Shown piece by piece: positions 22,930 to 34,559 of a DNA stretch of 64,000 nt. The notes below the pieces were generated by a model. That model had not been told where the DNA came from. It worked only from the letters and a program-made list of their open reading frames with translations, and did not search any database. Position 1 is the first letter of the stretch. The number at the start of each line of letters is the position of its first letter. The translations under genes were made by a program, and so were the position numbers. Origin of the DNA: Synaphobranchus kaupii (lineage: Eukaryota; Chordata; Actinopteri; Anguilliformes; Synaphobranchidae); the NCBI GenBank assembly GCA_029718625.1, contig CM056387.1, positions 32,930,105 to 32,994,104 on the forward strand, written 5' to 3'.

Positions 22930-24135
22930 GAACTATAGCATACACAGCGTAGCGCTGGCTAGCTAGCTCACGACTGTGTGTTAGTTAAAGAATAGCGTAG
23001 TGATATCTGAGTCAGTGGTAGCCCACTTGTGAGTAGGCAACAAAACAAAAACAATACTACATCATATCACACTGAACAATGAACAAAGGCGACCACGTCA
23101 GAAGAAAACAAGAAGCATTTTGGACAATGAATATGAATGAATACTGTTTCTTTCATAAAACAAGAATACTTACACTGCTCAGATTCTTCATCATTTCATC
23201 CATTAAAACGTATGAGTGCCCTGAGAGCATTTTGGAGTCTTGTATCAAGTTACCCATCCCTATGGTATGGTGTTCCCCCCTAGTATTCATTAAGTGCTAC
23301 TGCACTCAACCTGTATGAGGCCCACCCTGCTTGCTTTGATTGATAGGAGGACCATACCCCCTCATTTACATACAGTTTGAAAATGAAAACAATGGAAAAT
23401 TAAAAACGAAAATGAAAACCGAAAATGGAAATGAAAATGGAAACCTAAAATTTAAATTAAAAGTTTTTAATTTTCAATTTTAATTTTGGGCTGAATAATC
23501 CTCCATTTTCATTTTAAATTTGGGCTGAATAATCCTCCATATATTACAGCACTCCATACTCACAACTCCTTCTGGTTTCTTCATGTGGGTATCGAGTTCT
23601 CTAATCTGGTAGGATCTAGAACAGAATCTACTGTAGATGTGCGCACAGAGCTCTTATTGAAAGAAAAGTTAAAGGCTATACAGCATTTCACCCCCTAATG
23701 TCTCATATGGAGATGGCATTTCATAACACAGTTTACAATCCTCGTACCACAATCCATTATCGTTTTCATGTTAACTGGAGAAAATAAGTAACATAAAAGC
23801 ACAGGGCGTTCATAGCATATCACATAGCTTAGCTAGTGCGTTTATAGTGAAGGGGGGAGTGAGATCCTCAGGGAAGCCGAAAAACGAACGGCACAACACC
23901 AGGAGCCAAACTCTGACGTCTTAGACAGAGAGAAACACTGCACTCTTTTACGGCCCGTAAAACAATTTTTGTAATGATAAATTCATAATCAATATTTATT
24001 TTTAGGGAAAAGCAATACTTTTATTCTGCATCTTTCATCAAGCTCTGTGGATATATTATTATTTATTTTTTTAATTGTCTCCATAAAAATGCTGTATCTA
24101 TAGCCTTTAATGGTAATAAATGGTAGGATTGTTCT
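22930..24135. other. Intergenic, no gene recognised
   Basis: No supported gene. 23,380-23,540 is an A/T-rich inverted tract with a direct duplication of GGGCTGAATAATCCTCCAT. Confidence 0.5.
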
Positions 24136-24384
24136 TAAGATTATGAATTCATAAAAACCTGTTTGAAAACACCAACAAACTGTATAAGACATGATTGTTG
24201 CCCAGTGATAGATGCGTCCTACCCTTCTCCCTCATCCTGTTTAAGTTGATTTATAGAAATCACACAATCAAATCCATAAATACCTGGAAATAATAATCAC
24301 TCAGGACTAGTTTAACTAGCCATCTTTCCATTGCTATTTAAATAACAAAGTGAGCCTGTTCCATGGTCCATGAACACCAATTAC

Positions 24385-24770
24385 CTTGGGTGCGCAGGCC
24401 TCTCCATATTTGAAGCTGCTGATGGGAGGAGTCTCTGCACCAGTGTCCAGGAGGAAGGCCCTCACGCTCTCGGCCACCAGGTGCAGCACCTCACTCTCGT
24501 AAAAGTAGACCCTGCGCTGGCTGTCCACGAGAACAATCCGCTGCAGACCCTCTTCAGAGGGGACGTTATCAATGGCCCCCATCACCACCATTTCCTCTGG
24601 CTCTGGCAGGTACAGTTTCCCCCACGTCTCCAGCATCTCCTCCCTCCCCGAGCAGACCGTCCCCTCCAGCCCTGTGATTCTCAGCTTGTAGCCATTTGGA
24701 GACTTTAGGCCAAATCTTAACCCCCTGTATTTATTGACTTGATCAGGAAGCTTCTTGAATTTGCACGAGG
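24385..24770 (-). CDS. Candidate internal exon of an unrecognised protein (copy A)
   Basis: A 386-bp minus-strand open segment is bounded by a pyrimidine tract and acceptor (TTTTTTACAG at 24,771-24,780) and by a donor (CCCAAG|GTAATT at 24,385). It starts in phase 1 and ends in phase 0, giving 128 codons without stops. The peptide includes KSPNGYKLRITGLEG, ETWGKLYLPEPEEMV and DSQRRVYFYESEVLHL. No domain is recognised. A paralogous exon of identical length lies at 45,168-45,553, with about 16 base differences by eye. No partner exons were found close by, so this may be a pseudo-exon or a gene fragment carried in the duplication. Extending the frame beyond the splice sites would run into repeat sequence. 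Confidence 0.6.
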
Positions 24771-24809
24771 CTGTAAAAAAAGGAGTGATTTTAAGGACAA
24801 GGATATATA

Positions 24810-24992
24810 GGGTGCCGCGGTGGCGCAGCGGTAAAGGAGCTTGAGGAGTCACGCCCTGAAGAGGACGTGGCGCCAACCTTCCTAGCGGCAAATTCTCAAG
24901 CGGTTGTCACACAGGGAATTGAATGACATAGGGTGCAATTGGCTACCAAATTGGGAGAAAACGGGAAAAAATCTGAAACAAAATTTAAAGAC
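24810..24992 (+). mobile_element. SINE-like retroposon, about 183 bp
   Basis: It begins GGGTGCCGCGGTGGCGCAGC, contains GGAGCTTGAGGAG and GCAATTGGCTACCAAATTGG, and ends in an A-rich tail. GACAAGGATATATA is directly repeated before (24,796-24,809) and after (24,993-25,006), a 14-bp TSD typical of LINE-mediated insertion. Related copies lie at 45,596-45,765 and, in two pieces, at 61,443-61,567 and 62,464-62,520. No clear B box is seen, so the head is unclassified. Confidence 0.75.
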
Positions 24993-25006
24993 GACAAGGA
25001 TATATA

Positions 25007-26169
25007 CAGTGCATCCGGAAAGTATTCACAGCGCTTCACTTTTTCCACATTTTGTTCTGTTACAGCCTTATTCCAAAATTGATTAAATTCATTTTTTCCC
25101 TCAAAATTCTACACACAACACCCCATAATGACAATGTGAAAAAAGTTTTTTTGAGATTTTTGCAAATTTATTAAAAATAAACTAACATTTCTCATTTACA
25201 TAAGTATTCATACCCTTTGCTTTAACATATTTTTAAAGTATCATATTCCATATTTGGTCGCATATCCTTTACATGCTGTTACTTCCTGAAGTCTGTGACC
25301 ATCAACATCAAAAAACTGTCGATATCTTATTTTCAGGTACTGTTACAAGCGATACTATAACCTCTCTGCATTTGAATGGATCTCTATAGAAATTGGGGGG
25401 TGAGACTAGATTCAGCTGTAAATTACACTGGTACAGTATGGAACACATGGCTGGCTAAATGGCTGTAAGTTATCAAGGGTCTGAGCTATCAAACGAGCCC
25501 CAAACCATCACTCTGTTGCCAGATATGGAGTAGATATGGATGGATCACTTTAAGGGTTGTTTCTCCTGACTTTTTTCCCCATAGAGTTCTATAGGAAAAT
25601 GAGTCCGGAGAAATAACCCTTGCAGTGATCCATCCACATCTACTCCATATCTGGCAACAGAGTGATGGTTTGGGGCTCGTTTGATAGCTCAGACCCTTGA
25701 TAACTTACAGCCATTTAGCCAGCCATGTGTTCCATACTGTACCAGTGTAATTTACAGCTGAATCTAGTCTCACCCCCCAATTTCCATAAAGATCCATTCA
25801 AATGCAGTGAGGTTATAGTATCGCTTGTAACAGTACCTGAAAATAAGATATCGACAGTTTTTTGATGTTGATGGTCACAGACTTCAGGAAGTAACAGCAT
25901 GTAAAGGAAATGCGACCAAATATGAAATATGATACTTTAAAAATACGTTAAAGCAAACGGTATGAATACTTATGTAAATGAGAAATTTTATTTTTTTATT
26001 TTTAATAAATTTGCAAAAATCTCAAAAAAACTTTTTTCACATTGTCATTATGGGGTGTTCTGTGTAGAATTTTGAGGGAAAAAATTAATTTAATCAATTT
26101 TGGAATAAGGCTGTAACAGAACAAAATGTGGAAAAAGTGAAGCGCTGTGAATACTTTCCGGATGCACTG
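25007..26169. mobile_element. Palindromic Tc1-like element, 1,163 bp
   Basis: The ends are CAGTGCATCCGGAAAGTATT and its reverse complement, with TA on each side. Left and right halves are inverted copies of each other over almost their full length, meeting near 25,590 around ATAGAGTTCTATAGG. Both halves carry the dispersed core (GTCGCATATCC, AGCGATACTATAACC, CCAAACCATCACTCTG). No transposase frame remains. The TIR type is that of fish Tc1 elements. Confidence 0.88.
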
Positions 26170-26173
26170 TATA

Positions 26174-26690
26174 CAGTGCCCTCCATATTATTTGGGACAA
26201 AGATATTTTTTTCTTGATTTGGCTCTGTACTCCACAATTTTTGATTTGTAAACCAACAATTCACCCTGTGATTAAAGTGCAGATTCTCAGCTTTTATTAA
26301 AGAATATTTTTATACATTTTGGTTTGACTCTATATCAATTACAGAAGAGTACATAGACACACCCCCCCCCCCCCCCCCATGTCTTTGTCCCAAACATTAT
26401 CATTAAGGGGCCTAATGTATGCCAACTAAACATTCCCCACACCATTACACCATCCACCACCACTAGGGGAGCCTGCACCATTGACACAAGGCAGGATGAA
26501 TCCATGGATTCATGCTGTTTCTGCAAACTTCTGACCCTACCATCTGCATGTCACAGCAGAAGTTGAGATTTGTCAGACACATGATTCGCTGTTTGGAGGA
26601 GCAGGTTATTTGCGTTAAGAAGCAGGTTTGTGTGTGTGTGTGTGTGTGTGTATGTATATATATATATACATACATACATACATGCATACA
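26174..26690. mobile_element. Tc1-like remnant with poly-C and (TG)n tracts
   Basis: It starts CAGTGCCCTCCATATTATTT, a Tc1-type terminus. It includes a run of about 18 C near 26,362, the block CACACCATTACACCATCCAC and, from 26,626, short (TG)n, (TA)n and (CATA)n tracts. Its paralogue (45,765-47,560) is longer. About 445 bp present there (47,058-47,502) is missing here. Confidence 0.65.
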
Positions 26691-27062
26691 GTGCTCTACG
26701 TAAGAATTGGGAGGATTCTCAAGGAAGAATTCTTTCTTCATTTGGCTCTATACTCCAAACGTTCAGATTTGAAATCCAACCATACATATGAGGTTAAAGT
26801 ACAGCTTTTATTAGAGGGCATTTGTATAAATATTGGATTTGCCATTAAGAAATTATACCTTTTTTTATACATAGTCCCCCTATTTCAGGCCAACTAAAGT
26901 ATTGGGAGAAATTATGTAAAATAAAGTAGCCGTGTTTAGCATTTGGTTAAATATCCTTCTCATGCCATGCAGTAGATGTGGATGGATCACTAAGGGTTTC
27001 TCCTGGTTTATTTTTCCTAGGAAAATGAGTCAGAAGAAACCACCCTTAAAGTGATCCACACA
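26691..27062. mobile_element. Tc1-like remnant with dispersed core fragment
   Basis: It opens CAGTGCTCTACGTAAG after TA and contains GGCTCTATACTCC and, at 26,940-27,062, a shortened copy of the dispersed core (GGATCACTAAGGGTTTCTCC and its inverted partner). No frame of interest. Confidence 0.55.
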
Positions 27063-27108
27063 CAATCCCTTAAAGTCACTCACAAACACACACACACAAT
27101 AAAGAACA

Positions 27109-27279
27109 GGGGCCTGTATCACAAAGCAGGATTACAGAGTTAGCTAGATATCTGCACTGAGTAAAGCATGGAGCCCTCTCAAAACTGGAACATGGACTGA
27201 AGTAAAAAGAGCTGTTTCGGGTTTTACTCAGTGCAGTTATCCAGCTAGCTCAGTAATCCTGCTTTGTGATACAGGCCCC
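27109..27279. mobile_element. Hairpin MITE, 171 bp
   Basis: GGGGCCTGTATCACAAAGCA at the left is mirrored by TGCTTTGTGATACAGGCCCC at the right. Pairing continues through GATTACAGAGTTAGCT and GCACTGAGTAAA. A second copy is at about 51,048-51,199, where its right end is degenerate. Confidence 0.8.
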
Positions 27280-27741
27280 ACGTGGTAGAATTACTGCAGA
27301 ACGTGTATCCCTTGGCAACAGACATTAAGTAGAACAAGCAGAATAGCATGTCTTACACAATATCTTGATCTTGGCATCTTGGCGGCTACTGCTACTATTG
27401 TAAACATAAATAAATAAACAAATGAATAAATCAGAACTGAAATAAAGATATCAACCTCCCCAATGTTAGTATTTAAACAAAATTGCATTAACCTTAACCT
27501 GAGAGGAGAGGTTACTAGCACATCACTTTCAATGGTCAATCTTCACCAATCACTTAGTAACCATTTCAGTCCTTTTATCTCTCAGAAAGTCTATTCTTGT
27601 TTTTCTTTTCCACATGGAGAGTGCACACACACAGACATGAAAGCACAAAAAGAACACATTCACCTTCCCCCTCATGCGTTCCAAGCAAATACAATAAACT
27701 AAAACAACAACGAAAAAATAAACCAAGAATAGCACAAACTT

Positions 27742-28814
27742 TGTTACGACCCCGGAAATGGACTGGACCCAAATGCACGACTCAAACACAGGAATGCCAA
27801 AACTCAATATTACATTGTTGATCAGGGTAGTCCTGAGCAAGGGGAGAAAGGCAAAGGTGGGAACTTGATGAGCAAGACAGACAACAGAACGCGTAGCTCT
27901 TAATAAATTATGCTTCGACCAATTCTCCTGAAGCATAGGGAGAACATAGATGACAGACAGTCCAGGTATGAGGCTGCGGGGGAGTAGTGGGAGCAGGAGA
28001 GGCCAGGGAAGGAGATGGAGACGGACAACCAGTTTGGTGGAGCAGGGGATGAGCGGGAGCAGGAGCAGTAGAGCAGGACAGTGGAGCGGGGTCCGGGCAG
28101 GACGCAGGTGTTGAAGCAGGGCAGCGGCAGTAGCGGCACAGCAGCAGCAGGGCGGCAGCAGCGACAGGAGAGGCAGAAGGGACAGCACATCAACAGCAAC
28201 CGCAACACTGGCAGTCGGCGGGCACCGCCGCAGAGTGGAGGAACAGGCGGCTGCATGCACACACGTCAGGTGGAAGGCAGGGAAACCGCAACACAGGCAG
28301 GGATAACAAACGACTGCAGGCTGGCAGACTGAAGCAGACAAAATTAGTATAGCGAGGCAGGAATATTGAACAGCGGGAAGCGCCGTTCCAGACAGGAGCA
28401 GACTTCGACTTTAACAGACTGGTAAGGCGAATTACGCCGGTACCGAACAAGACTCAGATTTAACTGACTAGACTGGATACAAGGACTCAAGACAGACCAG
28501 AGGTTTCAGACAAAGAGCATTAACAAACTAGCACAGGGCAGAGAACACCGGGTGACTAAATGCAAACATTAATTGGTATCAATTAGGTGCCGCGTGCGAA
28601 TGTATGCAAGAGTGATTAACAGAGCGGAGAGTGTGGAATGCATGCGAAACGGGGAAATGGGATAGGCTGAGATAAGTGAAGTGAAACAGAGTGACACAAA
28701 GGGGAAACCACGCCCAACCTGCAGCAAGGGGGAACCGGACTATGGAGAGACGAACACGAGACAGGGGGAAAGGGAAAACACGGGAAACAATAGGACGGGA
28801 GTGAGAACATCACA
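27742..28814 (-). mobile_element. Solo LTR, 1,073 bp, Gypsy-like
   Basis: On the plus strand the insert starts TGTTACGACCCCGG and ends AACATCACA. AACTT is duplicated at 27,737-27,741 and 28,815-28,819. The paralogous block at 59,345-59,360 lacks the insert, which confirms the boundaries. Read on the minus strand it starts TGTGATG and ends CGGGGTCGTAACA, the form I associate with LTRs of fish chromodomain Gypsy elements. The frames inside are GC-rich chance frames. Confidence 0.85.
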
Positions 28815-28819
28815 AACTT

Positions 28820-29262
28820 TTCAGCTCTCTGCTTTCCATCTGGCCAGCTTTTCAGCTGAACAGCTCCTCAGCTTTTCAGCAGCGCTAGTTTCGTTTTGTT
28901 TTCTGTGTGCTGACGAACAAACAGACTCGCTCTCTCGCAGTGTGTGCTCCCAGTCTCTTCCCCATACTGTGGAGAAGAGCACACATTTAGGCACCTGGGT
29001 TGATTAGCTATCACAAACCAGGTGCGTGGGCTCTCTTTGTAGGCGTGGCCGAGGAAAATCTGATTCTCCACCGGACTGAATGCCACACTCCTTCACCACC
29101 AGGATTCAGCCGAAGGCCAATTCCGCTTACGCCAAGACTGCTCCCTCCTGGGTTTTCACACTGAATTGCTGCATAGAGAGAGAGAGAGAGCGCGCACCCA
29201 CACCAAAATGGAAAATAATAAACTAAAATAACAAAGACGAAAGAAAGCAAAACATAGCGGAA
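28820..29262. repeat. Dispersed repeat shared with 59,340-59,790 and 59,829-60,060
   Basis: It contains CAGACTCGCTCTCTCGCAGT, CACACATTTAGGCACCTGGG, AGGCGTGGCCGAGG and GGTTTTCACACTGAATTGCT. The second copy matches nearly throughout; a third, diverged one matches the central 150 bp. It may be part of an LTR, but no TG...CA ends were found. Confidence 0.65.
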
Positions 29263-29437
29263 GCTTTATCTGCCTCTTAATACCGTTTATGAATTTAAAA
29301 GTCTCTCCAGCCGCTACCAAGCCTGTGGGGTTAAACCAAACTACCCAAATAGCATTGAAACAACCCAGAAAAATGACCCAGCAGGTCAAACCCAGCATTG
29401 GGTTTGGAAAAACGACCCAGTATTTTTTTGTGTGTAA

Positions 29438-29566
29438 TTACAGTCTTGTAAGGAAATCCAGATTAGCTTGTATCCTTTCCTCCTTGGCCTGTATAAAGAC
29501 CCTTGTATCTTCTTGTATAAGTGGGATGCCAGCCTTTTTCATAATCTGCAAGTATTCCTCTTCAGC
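29438..29566 (-). CDS. Candidate terminal coding exon, 42 codons plus stop
   Basis: On the minus strand, TTTTCTTTCTGTAG is a good acceptor. It is followed by a phase-0 open segment encoding AEEEYLQIMKKAGIP...ANLDFLTRL and a TAA stop. The peptide is highly charged and looks helical. Phase 0 is compatible with the phase-0 donor of the 386-bp exons. Copy A' (45,168-45,553) lies upstream on this strand, so it could be a partner across a roughly 15.6-kb intron; copy A lies downstream and could not. No polyadenylation signal was identified. The protein family is not recognised. Confidence 0.45.
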   Translation of the reverse strand, partial: AEEEYLQIMKKAGIPLIQEDTRVFIQAKEERIQANLDFLTRL

Positions 29567-29781
29567 CTACAGAAAGAAAATAACATTTCACACAAATACA
29601 GCAATCATGGACATCTGCATACTGGTCCAACTTAGTCCTACTGGTCTCAGAAATGATGCAAACCTGGAATTATTTTGTTTCATTGGAGATAATAATTTAT
29701 AAAAGTGAATTTATTTAAATCACATTAATCACTGTAATCTCAGGAGTTAGACTGCTTTTAATGGCTTAATATTTCAAGAGC

Positions 29782-30357
29782 TTGGTTCCAAAATGCGATA
29801 AACGCCAAATTCAAAAATTAAAAAAACCCGCCACCAATACAGCTCCAACATGTCCCAAATTCATTTTTTTTCCAAAACACAATATTCGCCATAGATCTAC
29901 GCATTGCATTATGTACATTCTTCCCATAACGCGATAAACGCCGTGAGTCATTCTATGCAAACCGCGATATATCTTGTCTCGACCAATCACAGTCTGCGAA
30001 TGCGCCCCTGATTTATGAACTCGCATCGAATCATCTCGTGTTTATTAGCGAAATTAATGATAATTAATGAATAATTTCGACGGAACAGAGGAAGCAGTGC
30101 TTGTTTCCCCCGTGGGCAAGAAACGTAGGCCGTCAAAGGATAATCACAACCGAGAAAAAGTTAGAAAGATTATTGTTCTTTTTAATTAAAAACAGAAAAA
30201 AGGTTCTGGATTTGAATTTCCTTGCTGGTCATCTTTTAAAAGGCATTTCATATAGTTTTTACGAAAATCAAGTGAATTTCTTTTATCATTACTCCAAACC
30301 AGAAAAAGTGCTTTTTCTTAAAACAAAGAAAATGGATATATAGCGTTTTGGAACCAA
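29782..30357. mobile_element. MITE with TTGGTTCCAAAA termini, 576 bp
   Basis: TTGGTTCCAAAATGCG at the left is mirrored by CGTTTTGGAACCAA at the right. GCGATAAACGCC recurs inside (29,797 and 29,932). No TSD could be read with confidence and there is no transposase. Confidence 0.6.
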
Positions 30358-31580
30358 ACTCTTCATTTATAGTAGTGATGGGCAGTTTGGCTCTTTTTTC
30401 TGAGTCGGCTCTTTCGTACCGTTTGGTTTGAAGAGTCAGAGTTGTACGTTTTTGGTACTTCTGGTTAATGGAGTAGCCTGCCATTCATTTGATTTTTTCA
30501 AACTACCTGAGCCGCATCTTTTTCTTCCAGCAGAGAGAGCTAGAATTAGAAGCTGTTTCAGGCAGCAGAGTCTAGTCTTTGCTGGTAGCAAAGTAATAAA
30601 ATTCTTAATCTAGCCTTGATATATTATTCAGACCTGAATCATCTGAATTGTAGCTACTCATTGCTCATATTCTCAGTGTTTACAGTTTACTCTCATTTAC
30701 CTTTCAAGCTAGTTTGCAATCACATTCGGTTTACATTTATTAATGACTTTCCCATCTCCGTGATTTTAGCAGAAGTTTAACGTTATAGCCTACACGTAAA
30801 TAATATCGCTCTCGATAGTTCATAACGTATCTTACATTTAAGAATGGTATACAGCATTTCCCCTCTGTTAAAACTCGAAAGGACTTCGGTTTGTGTCACG
30901 GCTCTAGAGCCGAATGGAGTCAAGTCGATTTTGTGTTGATCAGAGTTGGGTAGTAGCCGATTGTAGCTATGCATCTTTTAACCGTTAGTAGTAGGCCTAG
31001 TCATGACTTTAGAATGAGCTGTGGCAGTTATCCAATCCACAAAAGTGTGTGCAATATTGTTACATAAAATTAAAATGTAAACTTTAAGAATCTGGCTTAA
31101 AAGTGTCTCTTGTAGTGGGCAGATCGATACTGAAATATCGATACTTCGATCGTGACATTTCCTATTTCAGAATCGATCCACACGTAAAAATAAAAATATC
31201 GATGCCAAGTGTTTTATTTATCCAGTAATTTTAATATTTATTTTTTAAGGAAATTGAATGCGTAGGCTACCTGTTGCTGAAAAAGTGAAAGAATTAAATG
31301 TAGCAAATAATTGTGTAGGATAGGAACTACTTCTCCTTCCGCCCTCTCCATCTGCCACACAGGCACACCGAGAAACACAAGCAAAGCAGCAGTCATACAA
31401 CGAGACGCCCCCAGTGCTGCTCTGCTAATATAGCAGAAAGAAAGTGAAGCCTTGTTTGGAGTTCACTCCACTAAACAGTATTGAAGTAAACTATGATATG
31501 TGTCAAACGTGTGTACGATGTTGTGGCAATACCACAAACCTGCCGGAATGCATGAAAATAAGCCATATAAAAGAGCATGA
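30358..31580. other. Intergenic; possible hAT terminus at 30,373
   Basis: TAGTGATGGGCAGTTTGGCTC at 30,373 resembles the left end of the hAT at 5318, but no matching right end with an 8-bp TSD was found. No gene is seen in the remainder. ATCGATAC and CGATCG words cluster at 31,120-31,200. Confidence 0.4.
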
Positions 31581-31581
31581 C

Positions 31582-33471
31582 TGTAATGAGGCGTGACGTG
31601 TGAGGTAGGAGGAGCCAAACGCAGCAAGGGGATTCTTTAAGCCCTAAGGCCACTAAGGCGGGAAACCCCGCAGATAAGGGAGGAGACAAGACAAGGAACA
31701 CACACACACCACAGCTACAGACCGGCTCACTGTTACACACCAATGAGTAGAAGCACAAACGCCTGGTTTCACAACAAGAAACCCAAACAAGGCGAAAGGG
31801 AACAAAGGACTACTACGCCATACTTCTACGAGCTAAGTAACTAATAAACGAGCCGGAAATAACAAACGCCCTGTCTCGGAAACGAGACGCATAAGAACAG
31901 GCGAGTAGCATAATGGCACAAATACACACCAACGTACCGAAGCTACGAACCGGCACACTGTAACATGCAATTGAGTAGAAGCACAAATGCCTGATTTCAC
32001 AGCAAGAAATCCAAACAAGGCAAAGGGGAACAAAGAACTGCTACCCCATGCTTCCACGTGCTAAGTAATTAAACGGCCAGCAATAATAAACGCCCTGCCT
32101 CAGTAATGAGGCGCAAGAATAGGCGAGTAGCATAAAAGGTACACATCAAACACACAACCAACAAACACTGAAAACTAATACTCATTAGTATAGGAGGAGG
32201 CGAAGGAACAGATATAACGTTCCGTGGCTACTTCCATAAGCTAGCAGTCACATGCAGAACATAAAGGGGTAAACGCCCGATCTCCCAGGAGGGAGAAACA
32301 TTTTACAGGCGAGCCGACGGAGCACCGCAGTCCCATAACTTTAATAGCAGAATGACTAGCTTAAATAGAAAATAAACGCCCTAGCCTCTCAGTAAGGGAA
32401 AATGTAACGAGGTGAAGGAACCGATAATAAATGTTCCAAGGCTTATATAGAGGCTCGCAGTCACACGCAAAAATGTCCACAACATCGCCCAATCCTCCCC
32501 ACAGGAGGACATGCACCGACAGACGAAACAGAACTACAGTTCCGAACAAAATCGTCAAACTCCATATACGGATAAAGACACAAGACATGCACCGACAGAC
32601 GAAACAGAACTACAGTTCCGAACAGAATCGTCAAACTCCATATACGGATAATGGCGCAAGACATGCACCGACAGACGAAACAGAACTAAAGTTCCGAACA
32701 AAATCGTCAAACTCCATATACGGATAAAGGCACACAGGGGGGAGAGGACAGCTGCACCGGAATTATCGGTTATCTGACTAACGCAAGCTCAATAGAAAAT
32801 ACTAGCCCTCCGTCTAAGAATAAATAAAACCCTAAAGTCAGTATGATAAAACACCCTGTCTCTTAATAAACAAACTCCTCTTGCTATCACGAAAGACAGC
32901 AGATAGAGAGAGGAGAAAGAGACAGAAAATGGCAAACGATCTAGGCAAAACGACAAACAAAGGACAGACCAGAAAGCGACGACTGAAATGAACACACAAA
33001 ACAGGAATGTAACCTCAAAGCACAAAGCCAAGTCCCGCAAAACTCCAACAAAGCACAACAGAGCAAAACGGTCTCCTTAAAACACTAGATCAATCATATG
33101 ACTAAAACTTTAAAAGGGCAAAAATAAACCGCACACAAAACAGCACAAATAATGCCATACAACACACCACAGCACAAACAACAAACAATCAATATCGAAG
33201 CCCAGAATGAAGGAAACGGAAGGCTTATAAAGCTCACCGGCAACAATGTACAGCTGTGCAACGTTGATGACTTCTTCGCGAGAAGAAGGAACGGAGCCAA
33301 AACTCAACCAACGAAGCAGCGCCCACTTGTGGCGACCGAGGAACACGACCGCAAGGGAAAAAGGTCACAAACCATGACAATGACGAGTTACAGCTGTAGC
33401 GATCAGAGGAGGGGAGGGAACGCAGGCAAATACCCCCACAACTGGAGAGTGAAGCAGAGTTCCCTGACATA
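31582..33471 (-). mobile_element. LTR-like segment with internal tandem repeat
   Basis: Read on the minus strand it begins TGTCAGGGAACTCTGC at 33,471, a plausible LTR start. Its other end near 31,582 would read ...CTCATTACA. About 190 bp at the low-coordinate end recurs inverted at 20,205-20,395. Two similar sub-blocks starting AGTAGAAGCACAAA occur near 31,745 and 31,976. No TSD was found, so the boundaries and class are uncertain. No real gene is present. Confidence 0.45.
32511..32738. repeat. 76-bp tandem repeat, 3 copies
   Basis: ATGCACCGACAGACGAAACA recurs at 32,511, 32,587 and 32,663, followed by TTCCGAACA and AAACTCCATATACGG. The copies are almost identical. Confidence 0.92.
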
Positions 33472-33959
33472 AACCTTTCTGAGTGGCAGGCATTATCCAG
33501 GTATACAGTGATAATATTAGGTTATTTTAACCTTTCGAACAGAAAGCAGGAAACACTGGTTATTTCTTGAGGAGAAGAACATTACAGTATAGGCTGATGA
33601 ATAGGTGTAGGCTATATCAGGCTTAGAATGGACACATATTCAAACAATACCTGAATTCATAATATCAATTTTGTATTATATCCATTTAGTGGAAAAACTC
33701 ATATGCATTGCTCAGTGTTTCTAAAACATAGATTACATCTCATAAAATGTTACCGTTTTGATCTCATGTTGCCAATAGGCTACCTTCAGGAATGATCTGT
33801 AGTGAATTTAACTCCTATCCCAGCCATCATTTTATCACAATTAGGTAGCCTAATATAATTGAACGTTTCTTAAATGCTGTTGAACAATTGAACATGTGTT
33901 TTATAATTGCTGTTATGAAACAGAAAAAAAAGAGAAGTCTTTATATGTTAATACTGATG
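33472..33959. other. Intergenic, no gene recognised
   Basis: A/T-rich sequence with no supported frame or element boundary. Confidence 0.5.
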
Positions 33960-34479
33960 CAAAGGCTATGATGGATTCGGGAGTGGAGGACCAGAAGCGA
34001 CCATGAGGGGATGAGAAAGTTACCCACGATTAGTGGGATAACCAGTAAAATTAAGGGAACAGGGATTCCGCAAACGGAACAGAGAAATAGGCAAAGGGAA
34101 AAAAACTCCCGGCATAAGCCAAATGAAAATCAACCCAGGAAAAGTGGGCGAGACTCGAAGACTCAAGCAGAAAGGAAAAGAGAGAATTACCTCTACTCTC
34201 AATATAACAGAGTATTAACGGAGGTAACTGGAAAAGAATATAAACGATAGCGACCCAGACGAACTGGGCGGAAAAAACTTGTAAGCTCGAGTAGTAGAAA
34301 GGAACAGGAGAGAATAGCTCTAGCTGTCAATATAAGAGAGTATTAAAATAAGGAGGTAAAGATAAGGCGATAAACAAAGGTACAGAAAAGAAAACCAGAA
34401 CGAAGAACAGAAAGACTGTCGGCCCGCGGAATAGAAAAGCCAGATCCGCAGAACAGGGCAGGCGAGCTGCAAACCATGA
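33960..34479 (-). mobile_element. Probable 3' LTR of the chromodomain Gypsy relic
   Basis: On the minus strand a run of eight G (34,485-34,492) acts as a polypurine tract. It is followed shortly by TGTCATGGTTTGCAGC, the expected LTR start. About 30 bp (AACCAGAACGAAGAACAG) recurs at 37,600 on the other side of the coding relic, consistent with a truncated 5' LTR. The far end of the LTR was not located. It contains a diverged internal duplication (34,175-34,240 and 34,300-34,365). Confidence 0.5.
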
Positions 34480-34559
34480 CAGGACCCCCCCCACTAAGGA
34501 TTGGCCCCAGATGGTCCCTCAGAACCACGCCTATGGAAGCTTTCTATAAGTCTGGATCC

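Larger units (their letters stand above)
24136..29262. repeat. Segmental duplication block A
   Basis: Segments of this block recur in the same order and orientation between 41,356 and 59,790. The pairs are 24,136-24,333 with 41,356-41,560; 24,334-25,006 with 45,108-45,765; 26,174-26,690 with 45,765-47,560; 27,109-27,570 with 51,048-51,590; 27,610-27,741 with 59,218-59,350; and 28,815-29,262 with 59,351-59,790. The gaps in either copy are identifiable transposon insertions or deletions. I infer one tandem duplication. Confidence 0.75.

Noticed and set aside
27550..28341. 263-codon minus-strand frame rich in Cys and Leu
   Set aside because: It crosses the boundary of the solo LTR and into flanking repeat, and has no recognisable domain.
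30373..31150. A complete hAT element starting TAGTGATGGG
   Set aside because: No right terminus with CATCACTA or an 8-bp TSD could be found.
32511..32738. CRISPR-like or coding tandem array
   Set aside because: Whole 76-bp units repeat without spacers, and the frame through them has no domain.
31473..33476. TAAAC as the TSD of the 31.6-33.5-kb LTR-like segment
   Set aside because: The left TAAAC is not adjacent to a TG terminus, and a 5-bp match in this space is likely by chance.
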